From: Diprion similis
Lineage: Eukaryota > Arthropoda > Insecta > Hymenoptera > Diprionidae
Assembly: GCF_021155765.1 (NCBI RefSeq)
Contig: NC_060105.1
Location: 2,294,001-2,358,000 of the forward strand
Reading direction: 5' to 3'
DNA length: 64,000 bases
Part shown: positions 1-12,210 of the stretch, one piece after another
Position numbering within the stretch: position 1 is the first letter of the stretch
Layout of the letters: the number at the start of each line of letters is the position of its first letter
The notes under the pieces: model-generated
The model's input: only the letters and a program-made list of their open reading frames with translations
Databases searched by the model: none
What the model was told of the DNA's origin: nothing
Translations under genes and position numbers: made by a program

Positions 1-413
1 GTCAAAGCATCGGTCACGTTCACCACCGGTCGGACCAGCTTGTTGTAGTTTGAGAGGAGGTCGTCGTACAGTCGCTTCGCGTCTGGGTTTCCTGAGCATC
101 CTGCGGGCACAAAAACGTTAAAAGCTATACCGTTGCGTTCAACGAAAAGCGGTGAAAAAATTGGGTGTCAGAGGCTGATCCAAGCTCTAACGTCGAAGCT
201 GTTCGTGACTTCGTCTTTTTCGACACTTTAGCCACTGCGAGTTTGGTTTTGAGGTGTACAAATGGAGACACCCTCGAGACCAATTGCGGCGAAAGCTTCT
301 GCTTCGGGTTTAAAAAAAAGGACGGCGAATCGTGTTCGACGGTACAGAGAGATATCCGAACCTGATATGAGCACCAAGACTATCCACATGATCCCCACCA
401 GGCTCTTCATCAT
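1..413 (-). CDS. Nicotinic acetylcholine receptor subunit, 5' part (alpha8 / beta2-type), partial
   Basis: Ligand-gated cation channel subunit of insect cholinergic synapses; only the N-terminus lies in the window. Exon 1 is 413-362: it starts MMKSLVGIMWIVLVLIS, a short charged start plus hydrophobic core typical of a signal peptide, and ends at a GT donor (361-360). Exon 2 starts at 100 after a CCCGCAG acceptor and runs off the left edge. Joined in frame it gives G-C-S-G-N-P-D-A-K then RLYDDLLSNYNKLVRPVVN, the family's hallmark start of the mature extracellular ligand-binding domain. The KLVRPVVNVTDAL wording is closest to what I recall of insect alpha8, orthologous to Drosophila beta2 (SBD), rather than alpha1/alpha2 (RLIRPVGNN), so the subtype is an inference. 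The intron is only 261 bases. An adjacent in-frame second Met (408-410) is an alternative start. The Cys-loop, transmembrane segments and the rest lie beyond base 1. Confidence 0.9.
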
Positions 414-834
414 GTCATTGTGACGTCACGTCCGCCTCATTTCTCCGCGGTTCGGAGCTCCTCTCCTCCAACTCCGCAGACGACTCACAGTCCTTTCGTC
501 CTGAAACAGATTTTACGTAATTCATACACACATATTATTATAATACGCGAATATAAAGGACGAAATGAATTTTGGAAATCAGGAAACCGGAGAATCGGGG
601 TGAGCACGACTTTCATCTTGTGGATGATATGGAATAAGAGTCCTGCAGGAGCTATTTGGTCGATATAATATTTCTTCCAAGGATTTCCCGGCTTTGTAAC
701 ATTCGCATCTCGTAATCGCGAGATCTCTCAATTTTCCACGCGGAATTACTCGCGGTGACGATCACTCTCACTAAAATATACAAAGCTGCAAAGCTTGTGC
801 ACAGAATCCCGTGTTTTGGTCCTGCGTAGTGCAA
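414..834 (-). promoter_or_regulatory. Presumed 5' UTR and promoter side of the nicotinic receptor gene
   Basis: This lies directly upstream of the receptor start codon on the minus strand. I see no coding exon and no convincing core promoter motif; the assignment rests on position only. An upstream ATG at 416-418 (minus) opens a two-codon frame closed by TGA before the main start, a possible tiny upstream ORF. Confidence 0.3.
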
Positions 835-1294
835 CCCTTTCAGTCACAACAGTCACTACAGTGGCACCCATTTTCATCATTCTTTTTTTTTTTGTCACTT
901 TTTTTTATATTCCATGCAAACACCTGAATTTTTTTCACATTTTCAGGTAAAAAAATACCCAAAACGCTTGGAATTCGTTGGTTTACGAGCAGAGGTTTTC
1001 ACCCTCCTGAGGGGTGCATATAGGTACTATTGGGGACGCACCTATTTTCGGCGTAAAATCGTACTGTCTCAAAATAAATATTCATATAAATCTCATTCGA
1101 AAACACTGTCTAAAACAATGTAGAAAATTCACTCCGTTTTCACCCCATTTTCGGGGTTGTTTTTAGTTTTATTAAATTTTTGACGTCAGATTTGCATTCA
1201 GCATCGAAATATTCATGGCAAACTTTTAACTGCACTTCCGTGACAAAAAAGAAAAAAAAAAAAAAAAAACAACCGAATTGCGTGACTGAAAGGG
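835..1294. mobile_element. piggyBac-type MITE, degenerate copy
   Basis: Left end CCCTTTCAGTCAC (835-847) is matched in inverse by GTGACTGAAAGGG (1282-1294). Next to the left end, CACTACAGTGGCACCC resembles the subterminal part of the intact copy at 48172-48393, and internal stretches (near 913-930 and 1180-1215) also match that copy. The flanks are gcaa and ataa, so the TTAA duplication is decayed. It carries an A18 run and no transposase. Confidence 0.7.
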
Positions 1295-4205
1295 ATAACC
1301 AAGGATCGTGTCGGCGGATCGTCGAGACACGAGAGGGGGGCGGCTTCGTTGAAAAAGCTTTAGGTTCCCCGGAGCCCCGAGGTGGGAAGTTATGCGGAGC
1401 GTCAGGTGCCTGCAACGATGCGACACCGATATCCGCAGCGACGTTACGTGAGACGGTTGCAGATCATCGTGTTGTTAGTGCAGCGGCAAGGATTTCTTGA
1501 AGCGAATCAACCTACGACACCTGAAATAAGTTTGCCGCTCCTGCTTTACCTGCAGAGTTGATATTCACCCGACAAAGGTAGCTTATCGGAAACACAAGAG
1601 TCGAGGGGCGAACGAGGAGGAGGTCCTTGTCCTTTGCTCCTCTCAAAAGGTGCTCGCTTCGGGTTGACGGTGGATCCTTAAATTCGACGAGGGTCGAGGA
1701 CCGCCGCCGGCAGCTCGAAAAGGCCAAAGGGCCGGGTAATTAGAAGGTGCGCTTTACGCAGGGCGTCTCCTAATGTGTCGTACTTGTTGCCCAGCCATCG
1801 ACCCCCTTTTCCCGCGTTTAAAAACCCGAGAATTATTTTCTCCATAGGTTTTTCACCCACATATTTATTCACATACCGATACCAGGGCGCGAAAACAACC
1901 GCGAAGTTGCTGCAGCAGAAACGGATTTACGTCCGACATAACCGTGCGCAGTGATACAGTTTCAATTTATTTCCTACTGCATTCCTGAAAGTTCAGATCT
2001 GGGTCAGGTGCTGTATATGATATAATACCTTGAGTTCTCCTAACAGTGAAACGATCCTTGCGCCTGTGGGAGGCAACCAGAATTACGTCTCATGTCCAGG
2101 TTGAGAACCGTATCCCCCCCCCCCCCCCCATGATAGCGATGAAATAGTAAATTTGATGGCAGTCCTATTCTCAGCCATTTTTTACACGCTTTTGTAGAAT
2201 CACATACTTGATACAGTGGGGTCGTTTGTACCTGAAACTTTTTTTTTGTAAGTTCTTAAAAAGTTATTTTTTCAAACTGTATAGGTTATATCACAAAATA
2301 GCAAAATGCCAGATGGTGCCATAGACCCGATTTTCTTTAGATTTAGGCACTGTAAATTAACGAAGCACAGGCGTGCAGGGATCGTTTATACTCCAAGGGT
2401 TCAAACAAGGGTTAATTGCTTCATTATAGCCTCAGTCGATTGTCCGAGTTTAATTTTTCATCGTTTTTCATATTTCCAATATTCAGGTTAGTTTGACAAA
2501 TAATCTTTGCCATTTTCAATGGCCGTGGCGGTATGCGGTGCTCAACTCAAATATGAACTGTAACTTGGTTGTAACATGATATTGTAACGCTTTCGCGTTT
2601 CGGAATAAAAATGAGGCTCAGTGAGCAATAAAGAATGGACTCAAGTCACGGAAAAATAAAGCTAGGAAAAAGGCTTTTATTCAGCAATACGTGTTTCTCG
2701 GCTAACATAAGTTAGAAACAAAACTTTTTATTACAACAATGTTGAGTGACGCAGCAACCTTATTCATTTTGTGACAGAAAAAATCCCAAGCTTCTTTCAT
2801 CTATGCCGACTACTAGATCTTTAGAAAAGGAGTATAAGGGGTGATTTCACCCTTTGTAACAATACATTACGTATATACATTATATATAGTACATTCATAC
2901 CTATATACCCGCGGTCGAATGGTTCGAGTTCATCCGCGCGTTGCGTCGGATTTCGGTTCTCAAGTTATATTTTGTACGCGTGTAGGTATAACATGAAGGC
3001 ACTAGGTGTATCGCTCTGCGAACTGCTAATTTTCATCTACCTTTAATTAATTATATATGCGGAGGCATCGTTTTCCAGGTGCGTAGGATATAGGTATGCA
3101 CGTCTGTAGAAATTGAATCTCACGGTTGATTAAATTTCGCGTTTATTCTTCGCCCCCGCGCGATGTTTAATGAAATCACGAATTCTGCGCAGGACAGAAC
3201 TGCTTCTGCGGGAAACGAGGCTCTGGAAGTCTCGTGATAATGTCAAATTATTACCGGGGCATAAGACGTTTTATAACTCTCGATATTATTTCCTTACCTA
3301 CCCTGTGCGGCTGAAGATCTCTGATAAATTATTCGGATTCTTCGCTCCGTTTTTTCTTCCATCCCCATTGTTATTACATAGGGTTGGAAATTCTTTCACC
3401 CTGCAAGCTTTATTCTGCCCCGAATTAATCGCGATCGTGACTTTCAGCCCATTCGATCATTGAATCTTGATGGCGTATATCTAAGAAAATTAAATTATTT
3501 TACACAATGTGTTTGCGAAACGGAGAGTTTATAGATTATACTTTCTTCGACGTACGATAAGTACCCGACGGAAGTGCGAAAATTTTTTCATAATGATCTC
3601 AGGGCTTGATTGCAAAATTATCACCACAAATTATTATTAAAAAGTACTACCTTCCATGCTTATATTTGTTTACTCGCGGTAGATTCGTTGAAAAATCGAA
3701 ATCTTTTTCTTTTTACCTTTTTTAACATCATGCCTGTTATTACAGGTACCTGCAGTGGATATAACACGAGTCTTCCTTTTCCCGCAAATTTATCACCGGT
3801 AAAATAAACGACTGACATACATGCTTTCCCTTTCCGGTGTTGGGGATCATCATCTTTCACCGAATAGATACACAGTGCACGGGGAGTTTTCGGCTTTCGG
3901 GTCACGTCCGTGAGCCCTGGCACATTCGGGGGAAAGTATCTTACCCTCAACCGTCGTTTAACCACCGATCTGTCCTGCAGGCGTTGCCGCTTTACCGCTT
4001 TGAGATACCTATTTGCTTTCGCGTGGGAAATAGATTACAAACAAGGCCGCGTGCCAATTCTCATTTAGCAAATCAATGCTTGAAAACAGAATTTTCCGTA
4101 ATTCTTTCAGAACGCTTTTTGCCCAAAGTATCAGCTTTATGTGATCAAACTAATAGGGGTTATAGAAGAGATTGAACTGAGTAAATTAAACCAGAAAACG
4201 TGTGA
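1295..4205. other. Non-coding stretch, no gene seen
   Basis: ORFs here are short, overlap on both strands and lack splice context or recognisable protein sequence. It includes a C run at about 2116-2129 and one copy of a dispersed repeat at 2690-2870. Confidence 0.5.
2690..2870. repeat. Dispersed repeat, copy 1
   Basis: This segment resembles 9090-9220: both contain TTTCACCCTTTGTAACAATA, an upstream GCAGcAACCT/GCAGTGACCT CATTCA-like stretch and a TTTATT-rich lead-in. Ends were not defined. Confidence 0.5.
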
Positions 4206-4635
4206 TCTTCAAAGTCGCATTCGTTTCGTTCAGTTTCAAAAACTCCCGCTAAACGCCGGCACGTAGGCAACTGAGCACACTAAGCGCCAGCTTGTCGGCA
4301 ACCGAATACACAGCGGGCAGCCGATAGCGGTCTTGTCGATGCGCGTTTGACTACTAAAACGAAACATAACGCTTTCAAATTCAGGAATTTTAAACGAAAA
4401 CACTCTTAGCATTGATTTTTCGTGAAACCCAACAACGAGGACGTACCATGGAAATAGCCTTATCATTTATCCACGTTGAGCTGTGTACTTGGTTACCTAC
4501 ATGCAGGCGCTTAGTGTGGTTGGTTGCCTACATGCTGGCGCTTAGCGGGACGTTTTTTAACTGTTCGTATCTCGTGAACGCGACTTTGGAGACAACATGT
4601 ATCAATTTGGTCACTTGGCGCTGGGACACCCTGTA
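4206..4635. mobile_element. Foldback element with doubled subrepeats in each arm
   Basis: The left arm (about 4208-4320) and right arm (about 4485-4600) are inverse complements. Each arm contains two copies of a roughly 36-base unit built around CTAAGCGCCAGC then GTAGGCAACC, and both arms are bordered outside by CAAAGTCGC and its complement. The right outer end reads ACACCCTGTAG. No coding capacity is seen; it is likely a non-autonomous DNA transposon. Confidence 0.7.
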
Positions 4636-7600
4636 GAATAATAAAATGTTCGTAATGCTATGAGAAATAATTCCTAGTGCTGTGAAAAAAAGAATCAATC
4701 ACTTTTAGAGAACTTTCAAATTCAACGACACTCGCGTGCCAGTCTGGCGAATAATTAATTCGTGAACGAAGAAAAATGATTCCGCAAAGTCTCGTCAAGT
4801 GCCACAGAGTTTAATAATAATGAATGATGGTTTTTCATCGCGTCTCGATTCAAGCATCCCATCACAGCTGTTTCTTCGCCGTTACCAATAGCTGCTCTCA
4901 ATCTTCTCCTCTTCTTCAACTTTCGGGATTAAATCGCGAGGCGCGTCTGTCGCTAACAGATGACGCGATAGAATACGCGGATTTCGCAACTTGGCGAGTC
5001 GCGGAACGACGAAATATCGCGTCAAAGATGTGCAAATTCGCAGGAACCTTTGTCTGCTCTTCCTCTGCAGGCTTCGAGAGCCTCGCTTGCAGCGTCAGAT
5101 TCCCGTATCTCAAAGTCATACCGACCCGGCGTTACGTAGACGTACTTCTGCAGAACTGATAACACCATATCCACTCTTCAATTGAATATAACTCATTGTC
5201 AGCCCAGATTAGGTATAATATGTATAATGCCGACTCTGCAGTTCTAATCTCAGTTAGTCACCGCCATATAATTCTATACTCGCCCAAATTTCCCTACAAC
5301 AATTGCAGATATATTATTATATAAACGATTTTGAATAATTCACGATTTTTTTTTCTTTTCTTATCTCCGCATATATATGTATATGTATATTAACTCATAA
5401 TCGATTTTAGACAAGGATTTACACATTGGTCCCTGATGCTGGGAGAGAGAGAGAGAGAGAGGAAATGAAGAGCAGAGATTAACGAGAGGTAAACAAATTG
5501 CGCTACATATATGAGGTGGAATAATTCCTCGAGTGAAAAGTCGTGACCCCTGCAAAGATCAGCAAACTTCGAAGATTCGCTTATTATAGTCTTCGCTCGT
5601 CAAACAGACGCAGCTTATCTGCGAGCTAGGGGCAGGACTTTTTACGGCATCGCCTGTATAATCGAATTTACAGTTTTTCCGTAGGTTGTATGAATTTATT
5701 TTTCCATGCAAAAATCCAAGCCACTCGCCGTTTCCCTTATCATTATTTTTATTATTATTATTTTTGTTATTTTCTTAAGACTGTGTCTCGCGGCTTATCA
5801 GCTCCTGAGGAAAGATTGAAAAAATTACAGCTCCTCGAGGAATTCGCGGTTGGAGAATGAAGGCATGCGACTGCAGGATCGAGAATCGAATCGAGAGGTG
5901 TGACGAGGAATGGATTTTGTCTAACCGGTAGAACAACTGGGTCGCATCTCACGGCTCAATATCACCGTCGAATAGTCTTTGTGCAGCCCGTTGTTAAAAT
6001 TGGGTTAAGAGGACTCTAAAGTCGGTATATCCCGATTCCGATATTCTATTTTCGACAACGGTTTTCAGTCCGAAGCTTGCAGGTACCTACGAATTAAAAT
6101 AGAAACGGTTCACCTGCTGCTAGCTGCTTATCCCGATTCGCCTCACCTAATTTCGTCATCGATTTATACATGCATCGTGTGACATGTACTCAGTAATTAC
6201 TGCAGTAATTATGTACGTTCGAATGTTTTTTGACCTGCAATTTTTTTATACGATTGTTCTCACTTTGAAAAGCATCAATTTTTTTTTTTTTTTTTTTTAC
6301 ATCTTTTCGACACGAATCGAATTTTTCTACTATTTTTCAATACCGTTTTATTGATTGACACAATTTAAAAATCTGAAAAATCATGTGTCGGATATCAAAA
6401 TTTTTAAGCTTAGAGCTGGAGTGGGGAGATTTTTATTCTTTATTATATTCAAGCTTTTTCTGGTAGAAAAAAACGTTGAAAAAATTGAAAGCGAGAGTCA
6501 TGTTCATATTTCATATTCATTGGTAATGTTGAGTTGTTGCAACAGTTGGAAAAAGTGTATCGCAATTTGAAAAAATTACAGTAACACTTGCCACACTTTT
6601 CGGTTACAGCTAAGAAAGTGAATTTCGTTTTTTAACCAGAATCGTGTATTTTCGGTCATAACGAAAGATGTAAATCGTTAAGAACCGTAACTCCATTAGT
6701 CTGGATGAAAAGAAGCTTTTGACGCCATAATTATACAAGCGGTGATTCGATGAAAATTTTCAATTCGGATAAATAATTTTCGTGGTACAAAAACTCTTGT
6801 GTTAAAAATCGTAGGTATTATAAACTATAAAATTCAATCGATTGATTGTAAAGTTGCGTAGGTGCGACCGAGTGCCGTTCAGTCAGAGCCAATGGATATA
6901 TATTTCAAGGGCGTCTTATAAATTGAACATGTCAATTCCAGCCGGTCGCAAAGTCCTTGTTGAAGCTCCTTAATCGAGAGGTGAGTGAGTTTATGTTGAA
7001 GCTGCCCCCACCCCCTAGCTTCTTTGAAAATATTACGAGTCGTAAGACCCGAAAAAGAGAACGACAAGTGGTGAAAGAAAAGCAAAAGACGAAAGAAGAC
7101 GAGATGAAAGGGAACGAAAAATAAACGAAGGTTGAAAAAAAAATCTGTCTGCACAGTATCGGATAAATTGAAGACGTCTTTCAGTGGGAAAGTTAGGCGA
7201 CCGCCTAAAGTAGGTATACCTATAAGTACGTACTTCTTGGGTACTCGACGTGTAAATGGGCCACTGTTCCACATTCTCTTTATCGAGCAGAGAGAGGGAG
7301 AGAGAGAGATAGAGAGAGAGAGGAGAGAATGACAGAATGACACCAGAAAAAATGGAAAAAATAACGAAGTAAGAAAAAAAAAATCCACGCTGAATGAATG
7401 GTATAACGTTTGAATGAAAGAACATTTGTTCACGATAAATTAGCGAGAATTTATACAAAAGCAAGGGAAGCCTATTCTTAAACAAATTTATTCCACTGAA
7501 GAGATTTATTTCAAAACTTGTACGCATAACAACAAGTGCAGCGAAATTTCTTCTCCCGTTTAGCGATAAGCGGTGTTACTCGAATACGGACTATTCAGGA

Positions 7601-9089
7601 ATTGTAAATTTTCAGAATAGTAGAGGATTATTAACGACGTGTCAGAGAATCACGTAAAACGATGAAGAATTATTAAATGTCCTCCTTATACAACAGCGGC
7701 AGCTTTTGTTCCTCGACGTTTCGAGTTTTAGAGTGAGAAAAACGACGAAGCGAAATTCCCGCCGCCTGCAGAGAAGGAGAGAGAGAGAGAGAAATAAAGG
7801 GAGAGAGGGAGAGAAAAATCAACCGACGCGATGAATGTGTGGTCGGATTTATAATACGAAGAGTCGCGTAGGAGGGTTGAAAATCTGTACGTATATATAT
7901 ATATGTATATAAAAGTATGTTTCTGGGGCCTTTGAAGGGGTGGAAAAGTGGGAAAGTGGATTGTTCGGTTTTGAGAGGAAACAATTTCGAGGGGTTAGAG
8001 TGAATTTTCATCCCTGTCTGTACCAGCCCCGCGTTATACCTCGCATACACGTTATCCACACACCGGATTCCGCGTTTTTCTGTCATCCACCCCACCGACA
8101 GACTAGAAAACCATCCAGACGAGCGATTTGGTATTCAACGCATTCTCTTATCGCTCTCTTTCGCGGCGCTGATGTATTGCGGATTAATTCGCGGCGAAAA
8201 AATTCGCTGATCAAACCTACGTCGAACAATATTTTTTTCTTCCCCCCCCCCTTTTTTTTCCACCCCCGTTACTTATCGCGTTCGTTATACTCGCGGACGG
8301 TTATCGAATGATACCCAATAATTCCGGAGCGGAATTTCGATCCTTCCATTTCTCCTCTCTTTCTTTTCCTCCCCTTTTACCAAGAAGTATGTATATATAG
8401 GTATATATATATGTATATCCTCTCCCCTGCGTGTGTGTTTCGGAATATGGCTGCATGTCCGTTTCCCGTACCTTAGAATAGCAATCCAGCAATACCCTGA
8501 CCCTCGGTGCTTTTCGATCTTTGTCTACCTAAGCGGGTCTCTCTGTATGCCTCTTGTCGTCCCGAAATTCTCTTGCCCAATTGCCGAGTAACACGTCAGC
8601 GAAACTCGTCGAGCAGAATCATCCCCTTCGAGCTTCGCCTTTCTCTCTCTCTCTCTCTATATAGGTATATATATCTATATATATACATATATATGTATAC
8701 ATATATCTCGTTGTCGCGCGTCAACGAACAATAGTGCCTTTTATTACCCGAGGATTTATTTCTTCTTCACCTCACGGGCACACATATATATATATACTAG
8801 CTACCTACGTCTCTTTGTGCTCTGCGCGAACCTTAGTCCAGATTTATGATTTTCAACCTAAATCCAGGGTCTGGTTCACGTTCAACCCTTTTCTTCCTCA
8901 TATTGGCTCTCAATTTTGAAAATATTTTCGTTTCCTTTCAATACACTATTTCGAAAAGATAATTATTGCAAAATTAATGTCATAATTTTCAGTCATTTTA
9001 TTCGTATTGTCACCCTCTGGGTCAAGTTACTAGAGAAAAAATAAAGGGGTCTGTTGAACGTAAAGAAGTGATCAAACAGGCGTAAATAA

Positions 9090-9220
9090 ATTAAGCTTGC
9101 AGTTTATTATAGTATGAAACAGGACTGTTTTTACAATGATATTCGTTTACGCAGTGACCTCATTCACGTTTTATTTCAAGATTATTAATAGAAAATTTCA
9201 CCCTTTGTAACAATATTCAA
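9090..9220. repeat. Dispersed repeat, copy 2
   Basis: This is the counterpart of 2690-2870, sharing TTTCACCCTTTGTAACAATA and a matching region upstream of it. It is divergent. Confidence 0.5.
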
Positions 9221-11989
9221 TTAGTTTTCATATCCAGAGAAAATGAAAGCGGTGTAAATTGTTTTTTTTTTTTATCTTTAACAGGATTTCTGCTCTGACT
9301 TATCGAGCAGTTCGTTACCACTTTATAGACACTGTATTATCTTACAGCATCTGAGTATCTATTGCGAAGTTAGACGGCAAGAGTTGACGCGGAAGGGTGT
9401 AAACGGAAACGAGTGCAGGGTAGATACCCACATTATACTCGTACCTACCTATAACAGTAATACAAGCCGAAGATGTTTGCCAGCAAATTGGAAGCAATTA
9501 CTCCGATTATAGGCGTTTCGAAGGAGAAGCGCTTATATTGAGCTTCGATGTCGCGATCCCGGAGCTCGACCAAATAATTTCATTTTATGAGGACAATGTA
9601 TGGATTCGTAAGCAACAGGTGATATCGCAGAACTAAGAGAACACCGAGAACCGTCTGTCGAAGCAAATAATTCTAGAATTCCTCAGCTCGGTTGTAACTG
9701 CATGACGATGTAAGTCTCGTTATTATTAGGCATTTTTTGCTGTTTAAGCTCTGCAATATAATCCTTGAATCGCACGTTTTAAATCTGCAGTCTTCATCCG
9801 CCTCTCATTTTCAGATTTATAGACGAATAAGGCGTGCTGCCAGAAATCACCCTCGTTTCTCTTTCGCGGTGTAAAATTACAGACTGGAAAATCCCTGGGG
9901 GTGCAAAGAACGTTTCTCAAAAAAAACCTTTCTCGGTCTCTGCATAATTTCAATGCTTTACTAATTTTGGCATTTTGTTAATTTTTGAGGAAAGATCAAT
10001 AGTGAAATTTATTCAGTGAAGATAGAGCGTTTCTACCCAGCTGATAACATTGACGGAATAATCTCGTGTCTTGCGATACTTTGATCAACAAAGATTGTGT
10101 GCAAATCAATATTACATTACCATTTCATTCTCGCAAACAAAACTCAGATAAGCAGCAAATAAATTTCAACACATGATACATATTTTGACTGGGATTATTA
10201 CACCGCACAAAGTACATAAATTAGCAGTATGTTAAGCTACCAAAATTGCACGACTTACTGCATAATTACTGCCAATTTGTGCTTCATCACTTGCGACAAT
10301 TTCATGATTGCAAAACTACTTACATATGTAGAAATAAAATTATCTAATTTGCACAGAACTCGTGAAATCATGCTTAAAAATTGCACATGTAATTGCCATA
10401 TTCGATCCACCATTTTCAACTTTGTAATTTCAAGTTCAAATTCATAATCAGCGTCCCAAGAACCCCCCCTCGACCAAATTCCATCGACATCTGTTCAGAG
10501 GACTTAATCCGCTTGTGAAAGGGTTAAATAGGGAAATCCACCCTCTCTGGGACACGGGTTAGAGTCGCGATAAAAATCTGAAAAAAGTGATGGAATTATT
10601 TTTGAATTATTCGAAATCGATTCAGGGGGTGGGATGGACGAAATTCAAAAATGACCTTTTTACGGAGCACCCTTTTGTAGGTATATCTATATTGCACATA
10701 CCTATAATATATACCTACACATGTACACAGGGCGGTTGAGGGTCGTTAGTATTGGGGTTGGGGGTTAGTATTAGAGGAAGTTGTATTATACTTATAATAC
10801 ACACATCGCAAAGGGAGGTCCGGGGGCTCGGTGAAATAGATATAAAAGGGAGACCCGCCGTCCTTCGGATTCCTTCGCGATGTCGAACATCCCGCTCTCT
10901 TATTATCTACACGTATGTGTATACCTATGAGGTTATAGGGCCGAGGTACCCGGGGGTTCTTCTTTTTTTTCCCGAGATATATATGCTATGAAGCTTTTCA
11001 TTTGAAGCGCGGACCGTCCCGGGTACATATAACGGAATGCGAGCGTGTCTCCATCGGAATGGCGCCCACTTTCACCCCCGCCACGGACGTCACGGGGTGC
11101 CGAGAAACCCTTAAAACACTTTCGGTGTAGACCTTGACACGCTCCTTTCTTTCCAGGGGGGTTGCGAGTTGAGTAGAAAATTTCTGCGCCGCCCCCGAAG
11201 CATGGCACCTACGTTCCTTCGAAAAAAACGAAAGACATAAGCTCTGCGAATCACGCATGCGACGAAAAATTGCCTCTCATGTTTGAAGTTTGAAAATTTT
11301 GAAATTTTCAAATTTCATCTATCATTCAAAACGCTCTTCTTTACCTACTCTGCGATAACTTCGTGCTTTAATAAGAAAAACGAATAAATAAACAAACAAA
11401 CAAAAAAACTACACCTACGGTATAATAATCATAGAACGATCAGGATCTGCTATACAAGCTTGGCCTTTAACTGCCACAGCTTTTCCAAGCTCGATTAATG
11501 CCCGCAAAATAGGGGATTGAATCGGGGTGCAGTCCGCGGTGCATGGCAGGCGAGATGAAAGCGGGGCTGGTATTTGCGGATCGGAAGTGCAATCGTTTTA
11601 ATTCCGATTCACTTTGCTCTCTCGATTTTCCTGCACACCCTCCGCCGCGCGGAAGACCCGCCGGTTTCGACCCACCCCTCATATCTCAACGTGCATGGTG
11701 TTTGATACGGCCAGAGGAAATAGATAGCTACTTTTGACCGAATCAGCGCTAAAGCTCAGCCGCACCGCCACAAAATTTTATCGCTCCTCATGGTCGGGCA
11801 TAATGGCGTCTGCCGCACGCACCTTATCGCAAAATGGCTGAATGCACGGGCCTTTTTTTAGGGCGTCGACCCGGGCATTGCGGCTGCTGCTGCACGTCGG
11901 ATCGAACAGCCCCTGAACGATCACGTGACGAAAATTATCGCTCCTTCGAAACGGCAATTGTCGCATTGATTACTAAGAATGACCAAAAG

Positions 11990-12210
11990 TGATCGATTTT
12001 CGATTGAATCGATTATTTTTACCGATTGATCGAATATAATCGATTGTTTTTCGAACTCGATTAATCGACTTTGAATCGATTATTTTTCCCGATTAATCGA
12101 GTATAATTTAGCCATTCGAGTACCATTTTCCGCCATTAAGACTACGTGATTAAAGTTACGAAATTTTGTTTTCAAATGCACCGTTTAAAAAAATATCAAA
12201 TAATCGATTA
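11990..12210 (-). repeat. ATCGAT-rich dispersed repeat, inverted copy
   Basis: Read on the minus strand this gives ATCGATTAATCGATTA, TTTAAACGGTGCAT, an ACAAAATTT stretch and AGTCTTAATGGCGG, in the same order as the plus-strand copies at 24236-24580 and 34660-35020. Confidence 0.65.

Noticed and set aside
6879..7527. Overlapping minus-strand ORFs of 184 and 164 codons
   Set aside because: They are driven by CT- and T-rich low complexity (runs of Phe, Leu, Ser), overlap each other in two frames, and show no splice or family signal.
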